Under the pieces are notes generated by a model. It ran no database searches. It was not told where the DNA came from and saw only the letters and a program-made list of their open reading frames with translations. A DNA stretch of 64,000 nucleotides from Ulva prolifera (lineage: Eukaryota > Chlorophyta > Ulvophyceae > Ulvales > Ulvaceae). Below are positions 23,004 to 34,989 of this stretch, piece by piece. The stretch lies in contig CM041198.1 in NCBI GenBank assembly GCA_023078555.1, positions 894,856 to 958,855 on the forward strand, in the 5' to 3' direction. A program made the translations under genes and the position numbers. Numbering within the stretch: the first letter of the stretch is position 1; the number at the start of each line of letters is the position of its first letter.

Positions 23004-26000
23004 TCACTCATGTGAGCTGCCAGCAGGCTTGCCTGCTTGAGGGGCGGGCGCGGGCTGCAACATGCAGCCAGGCGCACCAGCGACTGGCACGGCAAACATG
23101 GGATTGGACAACAGGCGTGACAGCGTCGGCCGGTCGATCGCGGTGGGCGTGCTGCCGGCTGCGGTGAGGCAAGACCGTGCGCTGTCATTCACACTGGCCG
23201 TGCCAGCTTCGTGCGTCTTCAGGGACAGCGGCGGCGGCAGCGCGAGCGAGCCATTCAGCAGAGACTCGGCAGTCGGCAGGTGCTGCGGCGGGAGATCCAG
23301 GGTCGTGAGGAACGGAGACGGCGGCATCGTCGCGGCCTGGGGTCCACCAGCGACATATCCCGCATGACTGCCAGCGTGCTGCGGCTGGGTGAAGAGCGCA
23401 TGAGGCGGGAGGTGCATGGGCGCCACGGTGTCGGGCATAGTAGCAGCTTGCATCTGCACATGACCACACCGTCAAAGTTTCTGAGACTGATGCACAAGCG
23501 CACGCACAGACAGCCACGGCAGAGCATGCACAGGGGATCTGTGGCCGCAGGAGACTGCAAGTCACACACAACTTAGGCTGGAAACCGACATCGCATCGTG
23601 TGCTTGCTATCAAGTATGGGAAAACAAAGGAGCTTCGCCAGGCCAGGCGGCTCGTGCAACAGATCAACAGATCTGGAGCCACGGGGCGCACTGCAGCGGT
23701 GAAAGCCGTCTCCACGTTTGGCGCCGGCATGACAGAGCATGGATTAAACCCCCTCTGCATCTGCAGCTGCATCAGCGCAAACTGCTGTGACTGGGCAGCA
23801 AAACTGGCGGCGACATGTGCTTGCGCCTGCTGCGTGTGCTGAGCCGCCGCCATTGGCACTGCCTGGCCAAGGCCGTTCAGAACCGCCCACGCCCGCAGCT
23901 GAGACACGTCTGCGATACCTGCCATGCCCATGCACATGGCCGGCATCTCTGGCACGCCTCCAGCCTGCTGCGCTGGTGCTGTAGCCGGCGCCACCGAACA
24001 TGTGGGCTGTGCGGGCAGCGTCGGCGGGGACAGGGCGGGCGTTGGCTCGGCACGCTGTGGAGCGGGGGGCGCGTCCACACCCTCTGGTGCCGGCCTCTCC
24101 TCAGCCTGGTTCGCCTCCTCCTCAGCCTTAAGCTCTGCATGCGCCTTGGTCTGGGCTGTGGCACGCGAGCGGGTGGTGGTGGTCGCCCTTGTCTGCACAG
24201 AGAGCAAAAGCCTGAAGTCTTGCACAGCGATTGATAGACAAGGCATGAATCTGAGCGCACCACAGTACACTCTGTTGTAAGCGGCAGATGCTGTAATATA
24301 CAATTGGTTGTTCGGCAGCTACTGCTTTATGCGTTCCCAATGCATGTGACTGCAACACGGCCCCACGAGTGCACCAGGGGTCGCACCACAGGCGCGTCCT
24401 CAACTTTCACGCTGGGCGAGCGCTTCGAGGAACGTGCAGCACCATACGCGGCAGGCCGCGCCTGCAGCTTCCGCTGCGGCTGCGACATTGACGGTGGCAG
24501 AGGCTTCCAGCCCGCGAAGAAGTTCTCAAATGCCTGCCGGTGCTGCGGCTTCGCCTCGCTCCATGTGCTTGGCATGCGCTCGCCCGCCTCCACGACAGCC
24601 CGGAACTTGTCGTGCACGGCCTGTAGCCTCTCCACGCGGTCACGCAGCACCCTGCAAACCGTCAGCCCCATGAGTCCAGCTGTTTGCCCACCACGGCTCC
24701 TGTGCGGCTTTCCAGGGCACGCGCACGCATGCAGGATCATAGGCCACAGCCAGCGAGCACCCAATGAACCAATGAAAGACACACAAATGCACAGCAGGTG
24801 TAAACATGCACGCGCAGGCTCGCGGACGCACTCGGTGTCGCTGGTGCGGGCAGAGCGCCGGGTGCCTGCAGCACGCTCCGCCTCTGCGGCGGGAGCACCG
24901 CCCGCTGTCTCCTCCTGCAGAGACGTGATTTCTGCCGGCAGGTGTTCCAGCAGTGTGTTCACCCACTCGGCAAAGTGGCTCCAGGTGACGTAGTAGTTGG
25001 CGTCCACGGCATCATAGTCCGGAGGTGGTGCCTGCAGAGAGGGGTCATAGTGGCGCAGCCAAGTACGCACGACGCCCCACGCGATGTCAAGCCGTCGCTG
25101 GTCATCCTCTGTAGGAGCGTCCTCCAGGTCAAAGCGATAGCTCTTGTCGTCAAACCACTTGACGGTGCCGTTGCGCAGCTCCGGTTTGCGGCGGCGGTAG
25201 CGCTTCGAGCGCAGCCGATACCCGCTGACTGCCCCGCTGCCATCTGTCACCTTCTCCATTACCAACTGCAATCAAAAACTGGTTGCAGCGGATGCGATGG
25301 ACAGTTCCAGCATAAATACGACCTGCTGCAGGTTGCTCTCCCAGAAACAATCGGCGGAATCATCGTGTGGCGGGCGCGCCAACCCGATGTACGGTGGGAG
25401 TGGGGGTGCACACCGAGTCATACATGTGTGTGAAGACTGGCGGACTGGACATGCTATACTCATTCAGGTGGCGCCGCAGGAGGTCCTGCTCGTCGGCCTT
25501 GAGGTACTCCTCATTGATGATCTTGGGCTTGAGGCACATGTTGGCTAGCTTGCTCTCAAACAGCACATCCTGCAAATGTGATTATATCGGGCAGGCTGCC
25601 TGGCACACACCAGAAGCACCATGGCAAAAAGTCTCCTTCAGCTTTGTCTGCACTAGACACTCAGGCCAAAGGGTCCATGAATAGCAGTCTGGCACCCGAG
25701 AGAGGAGACAAAAACAATTCTGACCGTCCCGGGACATTTGCAGAGCCGATTATGGTTGCAATGAAGATCCTGTGAAACTCCACAATGTCGCATAGCTGCC
25801 CTACAGCAACTCAGCTCAGGTACTGAAGTGAGGGCAGGGGAGCTGTGGGCCGCACCTCCACCCATGCCTTGAATGTCATCCACCGGGCATCGTGAGACAC
25901 CCAGCAATGCAGCTCCCGCTTGAGCTCATCAGGTGAAAGCATGACCTGCCGCCGGTTCTCCGCATCGACACGCGCTTTCTTCTCAAGCGACTGGTCCTTA

Positions 26001-27417
26001 TCGTTGTGCCGCGAGCAGCCCCTACACGCAGCGGCCTCCTCAATTGCGGCACAGCCGCTGCCAGGGCCCCCACAACCGCACACCCACACCGGACACCGCC
26101 CAGTCGGGTGGTGCCCGTGGACTGGCCGCTCATCGGCTACCTCGTTTCCCACCACAGCCCGTGGCCACACCTGTGCATGTTGACTTCGAGGGTGTCCAGG
26201 TAGTTGAGGCGCTCCAGCGCAACCTCGCGGTTCGTGCTTGGGCGGGAGTGGTGGTTGTGATAGATCTGGATGCCTGGCGCAGTCATGATGCTCGCGGTGA
26301 TGTCGTGCACGACCGCCGCCTGGTGGGGATTAGTCATGTAGGCGATGTAAATCTGGCCGCCACTGATCTTGCGCTCGCGCTGCGGGAAGTATGACACCAT
26401 GTTGACGCGAGCCTCAAGCTTCATGTTCTGGCAGTGCACCACGACACCGGTGTACGCGGTGCACGTGCGTTTGCGGAACTCCTGGAACATGCGCTGCTCA
26501 TCGGACGCACCGCCACGGCCACCGCCGTCACCGCCACCGCGGCACCCGGTGCTGCCGCCGGATCGACCGGAGACAAGCGCGCTGAGCCACGCACGGGGGC
26601 TAGCTGCCGCGGCAGCGGTGGTGGCGGAGTCGAGCCGCGGAGCCCGCGCGAGCGGACCACTCCCTGTAGAACCGCCTTGATCAGCATGGCCGCCAGCGTG
26701 AGTGCATGGACTGTGCAACAGTGCTCATGAGCATGCCGCACCTCATGTTTGTATGGCTCATGTTAAGACGGACCCGGCTGCTTGGTCAAAGGCGGAATGT
26801 GTATCATTGCAAAGGGGCGGCAGAGGAGGCGGCAGAATAGGCGCACCCGCCTCTGGTACACGGCGCGACGCCGCACGCTGTGCCAGTGTGTCCGAGCTGC
26901 CGCAGCTACGAGAGTCCCCGGCTTCGCAGTCACCCGAGAGATCAAATGTGCGAGGATCAAACTTTTCTCGAGGTTTGATGTTTCGTCGGCTGCGGGTCGC
27001 GGCGAGTGACTCAGTTGCTGGGGCGACCGTATCAGAAGTGGCAGCATTCTCTGTCGAGCCTTGATCCGCTCCGGAAGACTGTGCCTTCGAGGAGGCTGCC
27101 TGGGGGCTCCGCGGTGCTGTGGCTGGGATGCCGGCGAGTACCTGTGTCATGGCTGTATCTTTGGTGTTCCGCCGTTTCGTGCCCCTGTTGCATGTCGGCA
27201 GACACGGTGCCTGAGCACACGGAGCTTGCGCCACTTCGTCAACTCCAGAGTTCCGAGGCATGTACGCCTTTCTTTTGCGGCTGCCGAGAAGGTTGCGTGG
27301 CGTCGTGGCGCTGTCATTCGATGGTATCGGGAGCATACTGTCCGGCAACAGGCATGCCGGCTTCATCGTCGTGCCGTCGGTTCCACAGAGGGCGGTGCCC
27401 GCCACTCCGTTCTGCAT
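23004..27417 (-). CDS. Large AP2-like protein, lineage-specific
   Basis: A multi-exon gene for a protein of roughly 1000 residues. Exon 1 (27417 to about 26775) opens MQNGVAGTALCGTD and carries basic RSRRNIKPREKFDPRTF. The next exon (about 26690-26185), after an Ala/Ser/Gly-rich stretch, contains TCTAYTGVVVH, then GGQIYIAYMTNPHQAAVVHD. This has the layout of an AP2 DNA-binding domain (YxGV, then GxQxYxxxxxxxxxAAxxxD), though divergent. Exon 26021-25856 (LSPDELKRELHCWVSHDARW), then exons near 25790, 25570, 25260 and 24650 contain conserved-looking segments such as RNGTVKWFDDKSYRFDLEDA and HFAEWVNTLLEHLPAEI. The C-terminal exons (24200-23004) are Ala/Pro/Gln-rich, like an activation domain. A nuclear transcription regulator is an inference. 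Exact splice sites after 25856 are approximate. Confidence 0.55.
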
Positions 27418-30400
27418 CGGAAGCGGAGGTGGCTGTATGTCGGAGGCACTGAGCTATCACCGTAGGACACGGCTGCTCATAAGTTATGTTGGCCTGCACA
27501 TGAACTATTTCTTAGACGGGCCATCAAGCTTAGAGGTTGCATCGCCTGGACACTGCCGCAGATGATCGAGGATTATCTCGAGATACGCGTGCTAGCATTA
27601 GATAAACTGCCTCGAACACAAAGTCGAGTGTGCCAGGTCAGTAGGACGCTAGCTAGATAGCAAGATGGTACAAAGATGTCGATCTTCGAAGAGCTCAATT
27701 TACTGGTTGCTGTGCTGCACCAGATGTAAACAACTGCAACTGGAAGGCGCGTGGAAAGATCTGCGGATCATCATTCGAGGTGCAGCACGCATGCGCATCC
27801 CACTCATCTACGCCGCTGTCAAGCACAACTTCGTAAACTTGCGTAAGGCCCGGGTCTGAAGATCTGGAGACAGGGAAGCGCAAAATCAAAAGATGGCACT
27901 TGCTTATGACAGGGGAAATTTGTTTGATCATGCTGTATCATCACTGCCATGTGCCCAGTCTCGGCGTCCGATGCAGGGCAGGTACACAGCTAGTACCTGC
28001 GAGCTGTCGTCAGCAGCACTGCAGCCTTGCAAGGATTCCAGGAGGCGCATGTTATGAAGCCATTCACAATCTTGCCGACTCTTGCATCTTGCGAACGCCA
28101 TATACGCAATGAATTCGCTTCCGAGCGATGCAAGACATTGGAAAGGAGGTTCCACAAAAAAGTACGGTCAACACAACAATGGGACGCCGGGTATCGTAAG
28201 TAATACGCATCGTCTGCTCGATAAAACATAAAAGCATCAATCAGCCTGGGTGTTGGCACTCCGTTGTGGCAGGGCAAAAAAATGCAAGAGTCGGCACTGC
28301 GTGGGCCCAGTGCTGCTCGAGAAGCCGTACACATGTAGTGCTCGAGCCCGGATGAGTGAACGACGTGATCAGCCCACGTACATGATAACAGCGTTTACAA
28401 CAGATACCGGCGGGACATGTCGAATTCTGTCACAGACGGCATCTCGATCAGCACGCCATGTTCTTGCGTGCGTGAAATGATAGCTGCTGCAGAACAGGGT
28501 ACCGTCATGCGTATCTGTATACGAATTTTTTTAAATGAAATCAATTGTGATGTGCAATGCAGCCTGGACCTCTCGCTGATCACTAACACTTCGGGCATGA
28601 TGGGGGCCCGTCACTATCCAAAACAAGCGCACGCGCAAGGGCACAGCGCCAGCCGGACGCCCGCAATAAGAGTCTAATGGAGTAAATCCAGAAAAAAGAG
28701 AGGATCTCAGCTGCACGCGCTAATACTTGTCGGTGGCTGTAATGCAGCACTGTGCACCTTTCGAAATGCAACGATTTCCGATAACGCCGACATCGCAGTC
28801 AACCTTTGACATCTCTGAAAAGGTAGTCTGAACAAAAGGACGTTTGACTCTTGACGGAAGAAGCGCGCCTTTGTGGAAAGCAGCTGTTGTTGGTGAATTC
28901 CGCGAGTCGGCACTGAAATAGGACAGCGCTGTCGATCTTTTGGCCTGTTGTGACTCCGGTAACGACAATAGTGTCACAGGTGAGAGTGCACCGTTTGTCA
29001 GAACCATGCCAGACTCATTCTTGCCAGTACACCGGTCGAGCGAGCCCAGAGCACGAGTCGTCGGCAAAAGCTACGGTGGCGACCAGTCCCCTAAACTGAC
29101 CCGCAGTGGGGAAGCCCATGCCTTGACATGCCTGCAGGCGCGGGCGCTCTAATCGCATCCGATATGATGACGTGGCAAAAAGCGCCAATGCATCGCGACG
29201 ATGATCATTTCGGCATGTCTGCATGGGAACAGCGAATTTGCCCAACCGTGGCGCGGGAGGATAAAGGCAACGCGCCAGCCTCTACATAGGGCCGTTCATC
29301 ATCTCCTTCACGCTCTTTCTCAGACCATTGATGTTGCAGTAAGCTAGGAGGGCTTACATGAGGGCAGCGCACCGCCAGACTATTCACACAAGTCGTCCGC
29401 ATGGATATCGTATGCGAGTGTACGGCATGTTAGCATGACGTGCCAGTCTACCAGCAACCGGCGCGGGCGCGACAAAAAGTACAGAGCCAGAATGCCGCGG
29501 AAGCCCGAGTCGGACAAAGCATCAGTCATCCGCGCGCCCAAATCACGCATGGCAGCAGCCGAATCTGCCGCGCATGCAGGACGCAAGCTTTTCGATCTGA
29601 CATGGCCTGGCCTGGCCTGGCCTGGCATGGCATGGCTATTGCTACATTGCTAGCTGTCAGCTGTGAGCCACGGCTCGAACTAATCAGCAGCCGCGACGGC
29701 CGCAGATCCTTTACTATACAGCACAATCAGTCGGATATCTCACAGGCCCGTCTAAATGTCTAATGTCTGCGATATTTTTCGAGTTGACGTGCCCTGTGCA
29801 CCGCATCGGCAGACGATGATTGTGCTACAGACTCACGCTTGTTAATCGCAACAATCATATGCATGTGCCACCACGCCCGCGCACGCGCGTGTGTGATCAT
29901 GCATGGGCATTCCTGACGCGGAGTGCTGATGCATCGTGATGCTCGATTGAAGGCGCTCGCGCATGTGTTCCAAGGATCTAGTCCGAGGCAGGTAGCACGG
30001 CAGGAACCGAACAGAAGCACAGCACAGGCAGGCCACACCGCTCTTGCGTGTTCGTTTGTAGCTATCGCTCGTTCACCAAGATAAGTCAGCTTCTCCAACT
30101 CCTCAAGGCATGCCTTGCGCGCATATGCGCATATGCATCCTTCTGACTCCCCAGCTGCCGGACATGAGCAACCATGCAATTATCAAGCAGAGCTGGACTT
30201 AGCTATACGCTCATGCTGCAAGACGTATCTCAGTGATATGCCAAGCGTTGACATGAGCTCACGAGCCCTGCCACGCAAAACCTGTCAGCACATGCGCCTG
30301 CCACGCGGCGCGATGCTCGTGATCGCGTGTGAGCAATTCCGCCATCTGAGTGTGGCGTCGCGACGCCACCTCGACCCGTGCGCTTCTGGACATTGCGCTC

Positions 30401-30775
30401 GCCTTTCGGATGTTTTCCCGACACAGACATCGGCCTGTCATCAACTGACAATGAACAAATATTCGCCGCTGTGATGCCCATAACTGTAATATATATAAAC
30501 GAATAGAGGCTGGGTATCGGGCCGTTCCTAGGAATCCATCCGCAAATCCACTCACTCGTTCATGGCACTAGGCCGGGTACGAGCACGTACCACAGCCCTG
30601 CCGGTGATGCCAGCCAAAGATTGAAGCCCCGCACGGAGCACAAGAGCATTCCCTTTGCACAACGCCACACTGAACCGACGCAGAGCATTCATCACAAACA
30701 AAGCACGCTTACGTGATCTCACTGTACCACACCGAGACGCGGCCGCCACCAGCCGATTCAAGTGCCACAGCAGGC
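27418..30775. other. Gene-poor stretch
   Basis: No recognisable gene. The promoter of the AP2-like gene must lie at its left end. A 115-codon minus-strand frame at 28720-29067 opening MPTTRALGSLDRCTG and a 72-codon plus-strand frame at 29435-29653 opening MTCQSTSNRRGRDKK are the best open frames. Neither shows a known domain, a splice-supported partner exon or an obvious conserved segment. Confidence 0.35.
29604..29637. repeat. CCTGG/CATGG short tandem repeat
   Basis: Pentamer-like units (CCTGG three to four times, then CATGG twice) follow each other directly in the gene-poor stretch. A simple microsatellite; no function implied. Confidence 0.7.
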
Positions 30776-32070
30776 TCAGTGATCCATAGCAGGCTGTCCC
30801 AAGCGATCATGCGTCTCATGCGACAACAGCACAAAGCCATATGCATCAGGGTCGTGCAAGCGGTAAGCATTGCGTTTCTGCACGTCCTGCGTCTCCGCAG
30901 CACCCCCGTCCTCCTGGGCCGCTCCGCCGCAATAGGTATCAGCACAGCTGTCTAGGGGTTCACAACCCGACACATCCCCAATGCACAAAGCGTTACCTGG
31001 CGGCAAAAACATGATGTCCCCCAGTTTCTCCTGGGCCACTGCCCTGAGCTCGAGCACCCGCTCCAGCGCCGCCGCCTGCGCGGCAGCGGCCTGCTCCCCA
31101 GGCCCCGCGGCGCCGCTGCCGCCGCCAGCGCCGCAGCCTTCGCAGCGTCCGGCGCGTGGAGCCCCATCTGGGAGTTGTGCCCAGCATCGGCATTGGCAGC
31201 CGGAGCAGGCGTAGGTGCCGGCGCCGCAGCCGCGCCGGCGGCGGCGGCGGAGCTGCATGCATCGGCTCTGCGGGCAAGGCCGCCCTGCGCGAAGGGCCTG
31301 CGGCCTGGGACGCGGGCTGGGGCGGAGCAGGGGGGGCGGGGCCCGCGGGCCAGCATGGAATTGCCTCGGAGCGGCCGCGAGCCGCGTACGCACGAACGGC
31401 GCTGTGCGCGGGATGCGCGTGGATGCCACACATGCGTGGGACCCAATCTCGCGCCATTGGTTTTCAACGATATTGTGGCGCGAAATCCAGGTCCCCGCAT
31501 TGTGTGTGCAATTCATCGCGTGGACGAGATCATGCGGCTGTATGAATGTGCCAAGTTGCATGCACCCTCGAGCGTGGTGACATCATGGCTGGCAAGCAGA
31601 GCCGCCCGGCGGCGCAGAGCAACCACCTTGGTGACACGCTGCTGCATAGCCGGTAACACCTTGGTGATGATGTCGCCGCTCGCCGGCCCGGGCAGCTCCG
31701 GGTGGAGCTGCTCAGCGATGTTGATGGCCTTCCAGGTTTCCTGCAAGTGTTGCCCGTGCGGCCCCCAGAACGGCTGCATGCTCTCGGGGCCTCCTGCGAA
31801 TGCCTTTTGGCTCATGTGCACCGCAGCTGCAGCGAGGTACGCTCCGTCCGCGACCTCCCGCGGCATGGACATGATGCCCAGGCCACCGAGGCGCGATGGA
31901 AGGACGGCTTGCGGCCGCACGAGGGTCGTCCCGCGGGACGCGCATGATTTCATTCGCCGCAGCCAGGACAGACGCCTCCGTCCGGCGCGTGTGATCAGAA
32001 ATGTGCGCCCACAGCACCACCCTGGCGTAGTGCAGCATACGGCGTTGGCAGGACATATATATACTCACAC
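30776..32070 (-). mobile_element. Degenerate non-LTR-type retroelement ORF remnant
   Basis: The minus strand preserves the C-terminal part of a reverse-transcriptase-type polyprotein of the kind common in algal and oomycete genomes. QAVLPSRLGGLGIMSMPREV, then ADGAYLAAAAVHMSQKAF match the 'RLGGLGI..A..AY.AS' thumb region; farther on come LCIGDVSGC, then AAETQDVQKRNAYRLHDPDA and YGFVLLSHETHDRLGQPAMD, which match the family's closing segment. The pieces lie in different frames (about 31953-31513 and about 31100-30776), with a further frame change near 31930 and a stop at 31513. The middle is an Ala/Arg/Gly-rich GC tract. No RT active-site YxDD and no target-site duplication seen, so this is a dead 3' fragment. 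Confidence 0.6.
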
Positions 32071-33120
32071 ATGGTCAAAGTCGGAGGGGCATGCAACATT
32101 TGACGACGAATGTGAGTGGTGAGCATGAGAGCCAAGCTTCGTGACCCAGCTGACATGCCTCTGGACCGGGCACTTCGCAGAATCCTCGAACCATGCTGGC
32201 TTACCAGGGCCAACATCAAACACGGACTCTGTGCAGTGCCAATGCCATATGCTCATACTGTGTGAGTTCTTGAATCCCAACGCCCGTGAGCATCTTAGGC
32301 AGCCATAGCCACAGCGGCTGTTTTTTTTGGTATATACTAGCCACCGCTGGCTCGACACTCAACAACTGATATACTCTATGATGAAAAACTGAGTCTGGTC
32401 TCGCACCACATACTCAGTAAGTGCTTTGCAGCGCTGCGGATACTCTCTCTTCTGCATTGTCACCCTATTATGTTATTTCCTCTGTAGTACCCCCGCCTGC
32501 AGGTGGCTGCCTCGTGCACCACAGGCTTGACGCCTGCCATTGGCTGTAGATGGCAGCAGCATGACTGCACATGCACTCAATCCTGAACAGCCCAAGGAGC
32601 TCTTGCAAAGTGATGAGTGCTGTTGGGCAGCCTGGCATGGCTGGCAATACCTGCCAGTCCGTGACCTCCGTGACCGTCATCCACAGTGAAGCTGCAAGAC
32701 CGTGAATGATTATGATCAATCCCAGGCTTGCCATCTGTTATCTTTAGGTAAACATGGCAGCACACCTGGCACACAAGTAGCAGCAAACGGAAAAGTCTCA
32801 AGGCATGCTGCATCCACACATGCAGGCCTACAGCACCAACAGCTTGGTGGCCAGCGTCTGGAGCGTCGCACGTTTTCTACCGACAAGCACATACCTCGCT
32901 GCGACAGCGTCCTGTGACAGGCCACACACAGTGCCAGGCATGCACCACACTGGAACCCCATGGCGCAGACTGCGCTGAGACTATATACAGTTTGAGCTGA
33001 CGCACTGTAGCAGTGCACGTTGTATCACACGTTGTGCATCGCAACAGGAAGCTGCAGGCGTTCACCCGGGGCCGGTCGGGCAACAGAATTCAAAGTCAGC
33101 CCCAGCCAACAAGCGCAGAC
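32071..33120. other. Gene-poor stretch right of the retroelement remnant
   Basis: Short frames only, no domain recognised on either strand. The element's missing 5' part is not evident here. Confidence 0.35.
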
Positions 33121-33122
33121 AA

Positions 33123-33215
33123 CCCCGGTCCAATGGGTTGAGGACGGTATAAAACCTACACCCTCCGTATCAGGAGGTCGTGGGTTCGATTCTGTGTGCG
33201 CTTTGGGGAATCGAA
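33123..33215 (+). repeat. tRNA-derived SINE-like sequence
   Basis: A canonical RNA polymerase III B-box (GGGTTCGATTC at 33182-33192) follows a 5-base-pair anticodon-type hairpin (CCTCC, six-base loop, GGAGG) and an A-box-like TGGGTTGAGGACGG. The T stem does not pair properly, the anticodon loop is one base short and no acceptor stem closes it, so it is not a working tRNA. The layout and the unrelated tail to about 33400 suit a tRNA-derived SINE head. Confidence 0.45.
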
Positions 33216-34989
33216 ACGGCCGTACGTGACCACCTCGCTTAGCACAGGAGGAGGCCCTGTGAGTTGCGTACGGTCGTCTGAGAGGGGTTTCAAGGTGGTG
33301 TACCCAATTGGAAAATGTGGTCCCGTTAACTCGGAGTTGTCAATGTCCAATAGGATACGACTCATTAAATTCAGATTTTACATGACGTTACAACAGATTA
33401 CTTCTAGCGGTGTCCAGACACTGTCAGATGGAATTTGTCACCCGCCAGGTGCAGGCCACAGGCGACGGATCAAAGGGAATTCAGTGCCCGCATATATACA
33501 TGTCGGTACGACCGATTAGAGGGGGAGTACCTGCACGAGGCTGCCGTATAGCATGCCCAGCATGCATGTCCGCCGTATCCCTGCTGCAACACCTCATCAC
33601 CTGGAATTGCACCCGCCGGAGCACCCCCTCCCGCAGCTGGGCAATGATGACCGTGTAAAATAGCCAGTCAGAACGGCTGCCGTGTCGGTAGTTTTTGTGA
33701 GGCATACCTATGCAACAGGTCTAACGTCAACCTGAAGATGCTGCCATACGCAGCATGTATACGTTCTATGGCAATGACCTCAATTCACAGCGTGCACGCG
33801 TTCATGCCCTCCCTCGCTGTTCAATTTGGCCGCCCGCAGGCCTTCACGGACATCGCTGACAGGCAGCCTCAGCAAGTATTGAGAAGTGCCTGGCGGATCT
33901 ACAAGGCTGCGTGATGCAGCAGCCCGAGGCGAGAGGCTGGGCGAGCCGCAAGCTAGGTCTACAATACCTGGAATCATCTTTTTTGTGTAGGGTGTAGGTG
34001 CTGGAAGCTGCTAAAAGTGCACGGAGATAGTAGCAGGGCGGGGGCGGCGCAAAGGGCGGGGCCAGCCATGTTGCCATTAAGCAGGAGGCCTGAGAATGTT
34101 GAGGGATCACATGTAAGCAGCGGCTGCACATGCTTCAATCCAGATCAAAAAAACATGAAACTAACTGATCAAGATGCATCGACTGTATCCATCCCTCAAT
34201 TCTGTGGGCAATGTGGCACCACTTGAGTCGCTTTGTACGCTGGTACTGTGATGTAGTCCAAGAGTCAACGATTTGAGCTGTGGGAGAAGATTCTGTTGCG
34301 TACGCGGCGACCACTGGTTCTCAAGCATTCCCCGGCGGTGTGTTTGTTGTTTGCAACCGGAGTTTCGTCGACTGCTACAAAGAAATGCAGTCAACATGGG
34401 ACCTAAATGGGACAGCATGTGCCTTGTGACCATTACGATGCTTGCAGCTGCTGTGGATGACGTTTCTCGAATCCGTGTTTCCGCCACACTGATAAATTTC
34501 AGTACAGGGAAGAATCATTTACATCCGACATATTTAGCTGCACGGCATCGTTTCCAGATGCAAGTGGTGCTGTCCCAGCCAGCTGGAACATGCAACACAT
34601 AGTTGAAAGCTGAAACCCTGGGACCACACCCAAGGCGATCTCCACAAGCGCAACGCATCAACTGTGCACACCATGAAAACATGATAGCACACGTAGGCAT
34701 CTGTTGGCAAGAATGCAAAGCACTGCAGCCAATCAAACGAAAGCTGGGTGAAGAGGTCCTGGCACTGGACGCCGTTCTGAGCGCTGAAGCCACTGCCAGT
34801 TGTGGAGATTTGATATGCAAAGATCATGTTCCAAGTGTGCCTTCACCAGTGGGCAGCCCCCACCCGCCAGTCCAACAGCTCATGATTCCCGTCCCAGCAC
34901 GAACAGGTGCAGCGGCCTGACCGACAAGCAGTCCCATCACAGTGCCAAAGCCAACATAGCGTTGGTTTGCCATGCGAGCCCACCATTGA
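33216..34989. other. Gene-poor stretch before RPT6
   Basis: Nothing recognised. The 33216-33400 part is probably the body of the SINE-like element. The right end must contain the 3' untranslated region of RPT6. Confidence 0.35.

Noticed and set aside
27006..27465. Two long plus-strand frames opposite the first exon of the AP2-like gene
   Set aside because: Antisense shadows: Cys/Arg/Trp-rich, no splice support, while the minus strand gives a Met start and plausible leader.
31156..32122. Long plus-strand frames (129, 315 and 121 codons) over the retroelement remnant
   Set aside because: They are the GC-rich complement of the minus-strand frame that carries the family-specific segments; no domain on the plus strand.
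33123..33215. Functional tRNA gene
   Set aside because: T stem mismatched, anticodon loop six bases, no closing acceptor stem.
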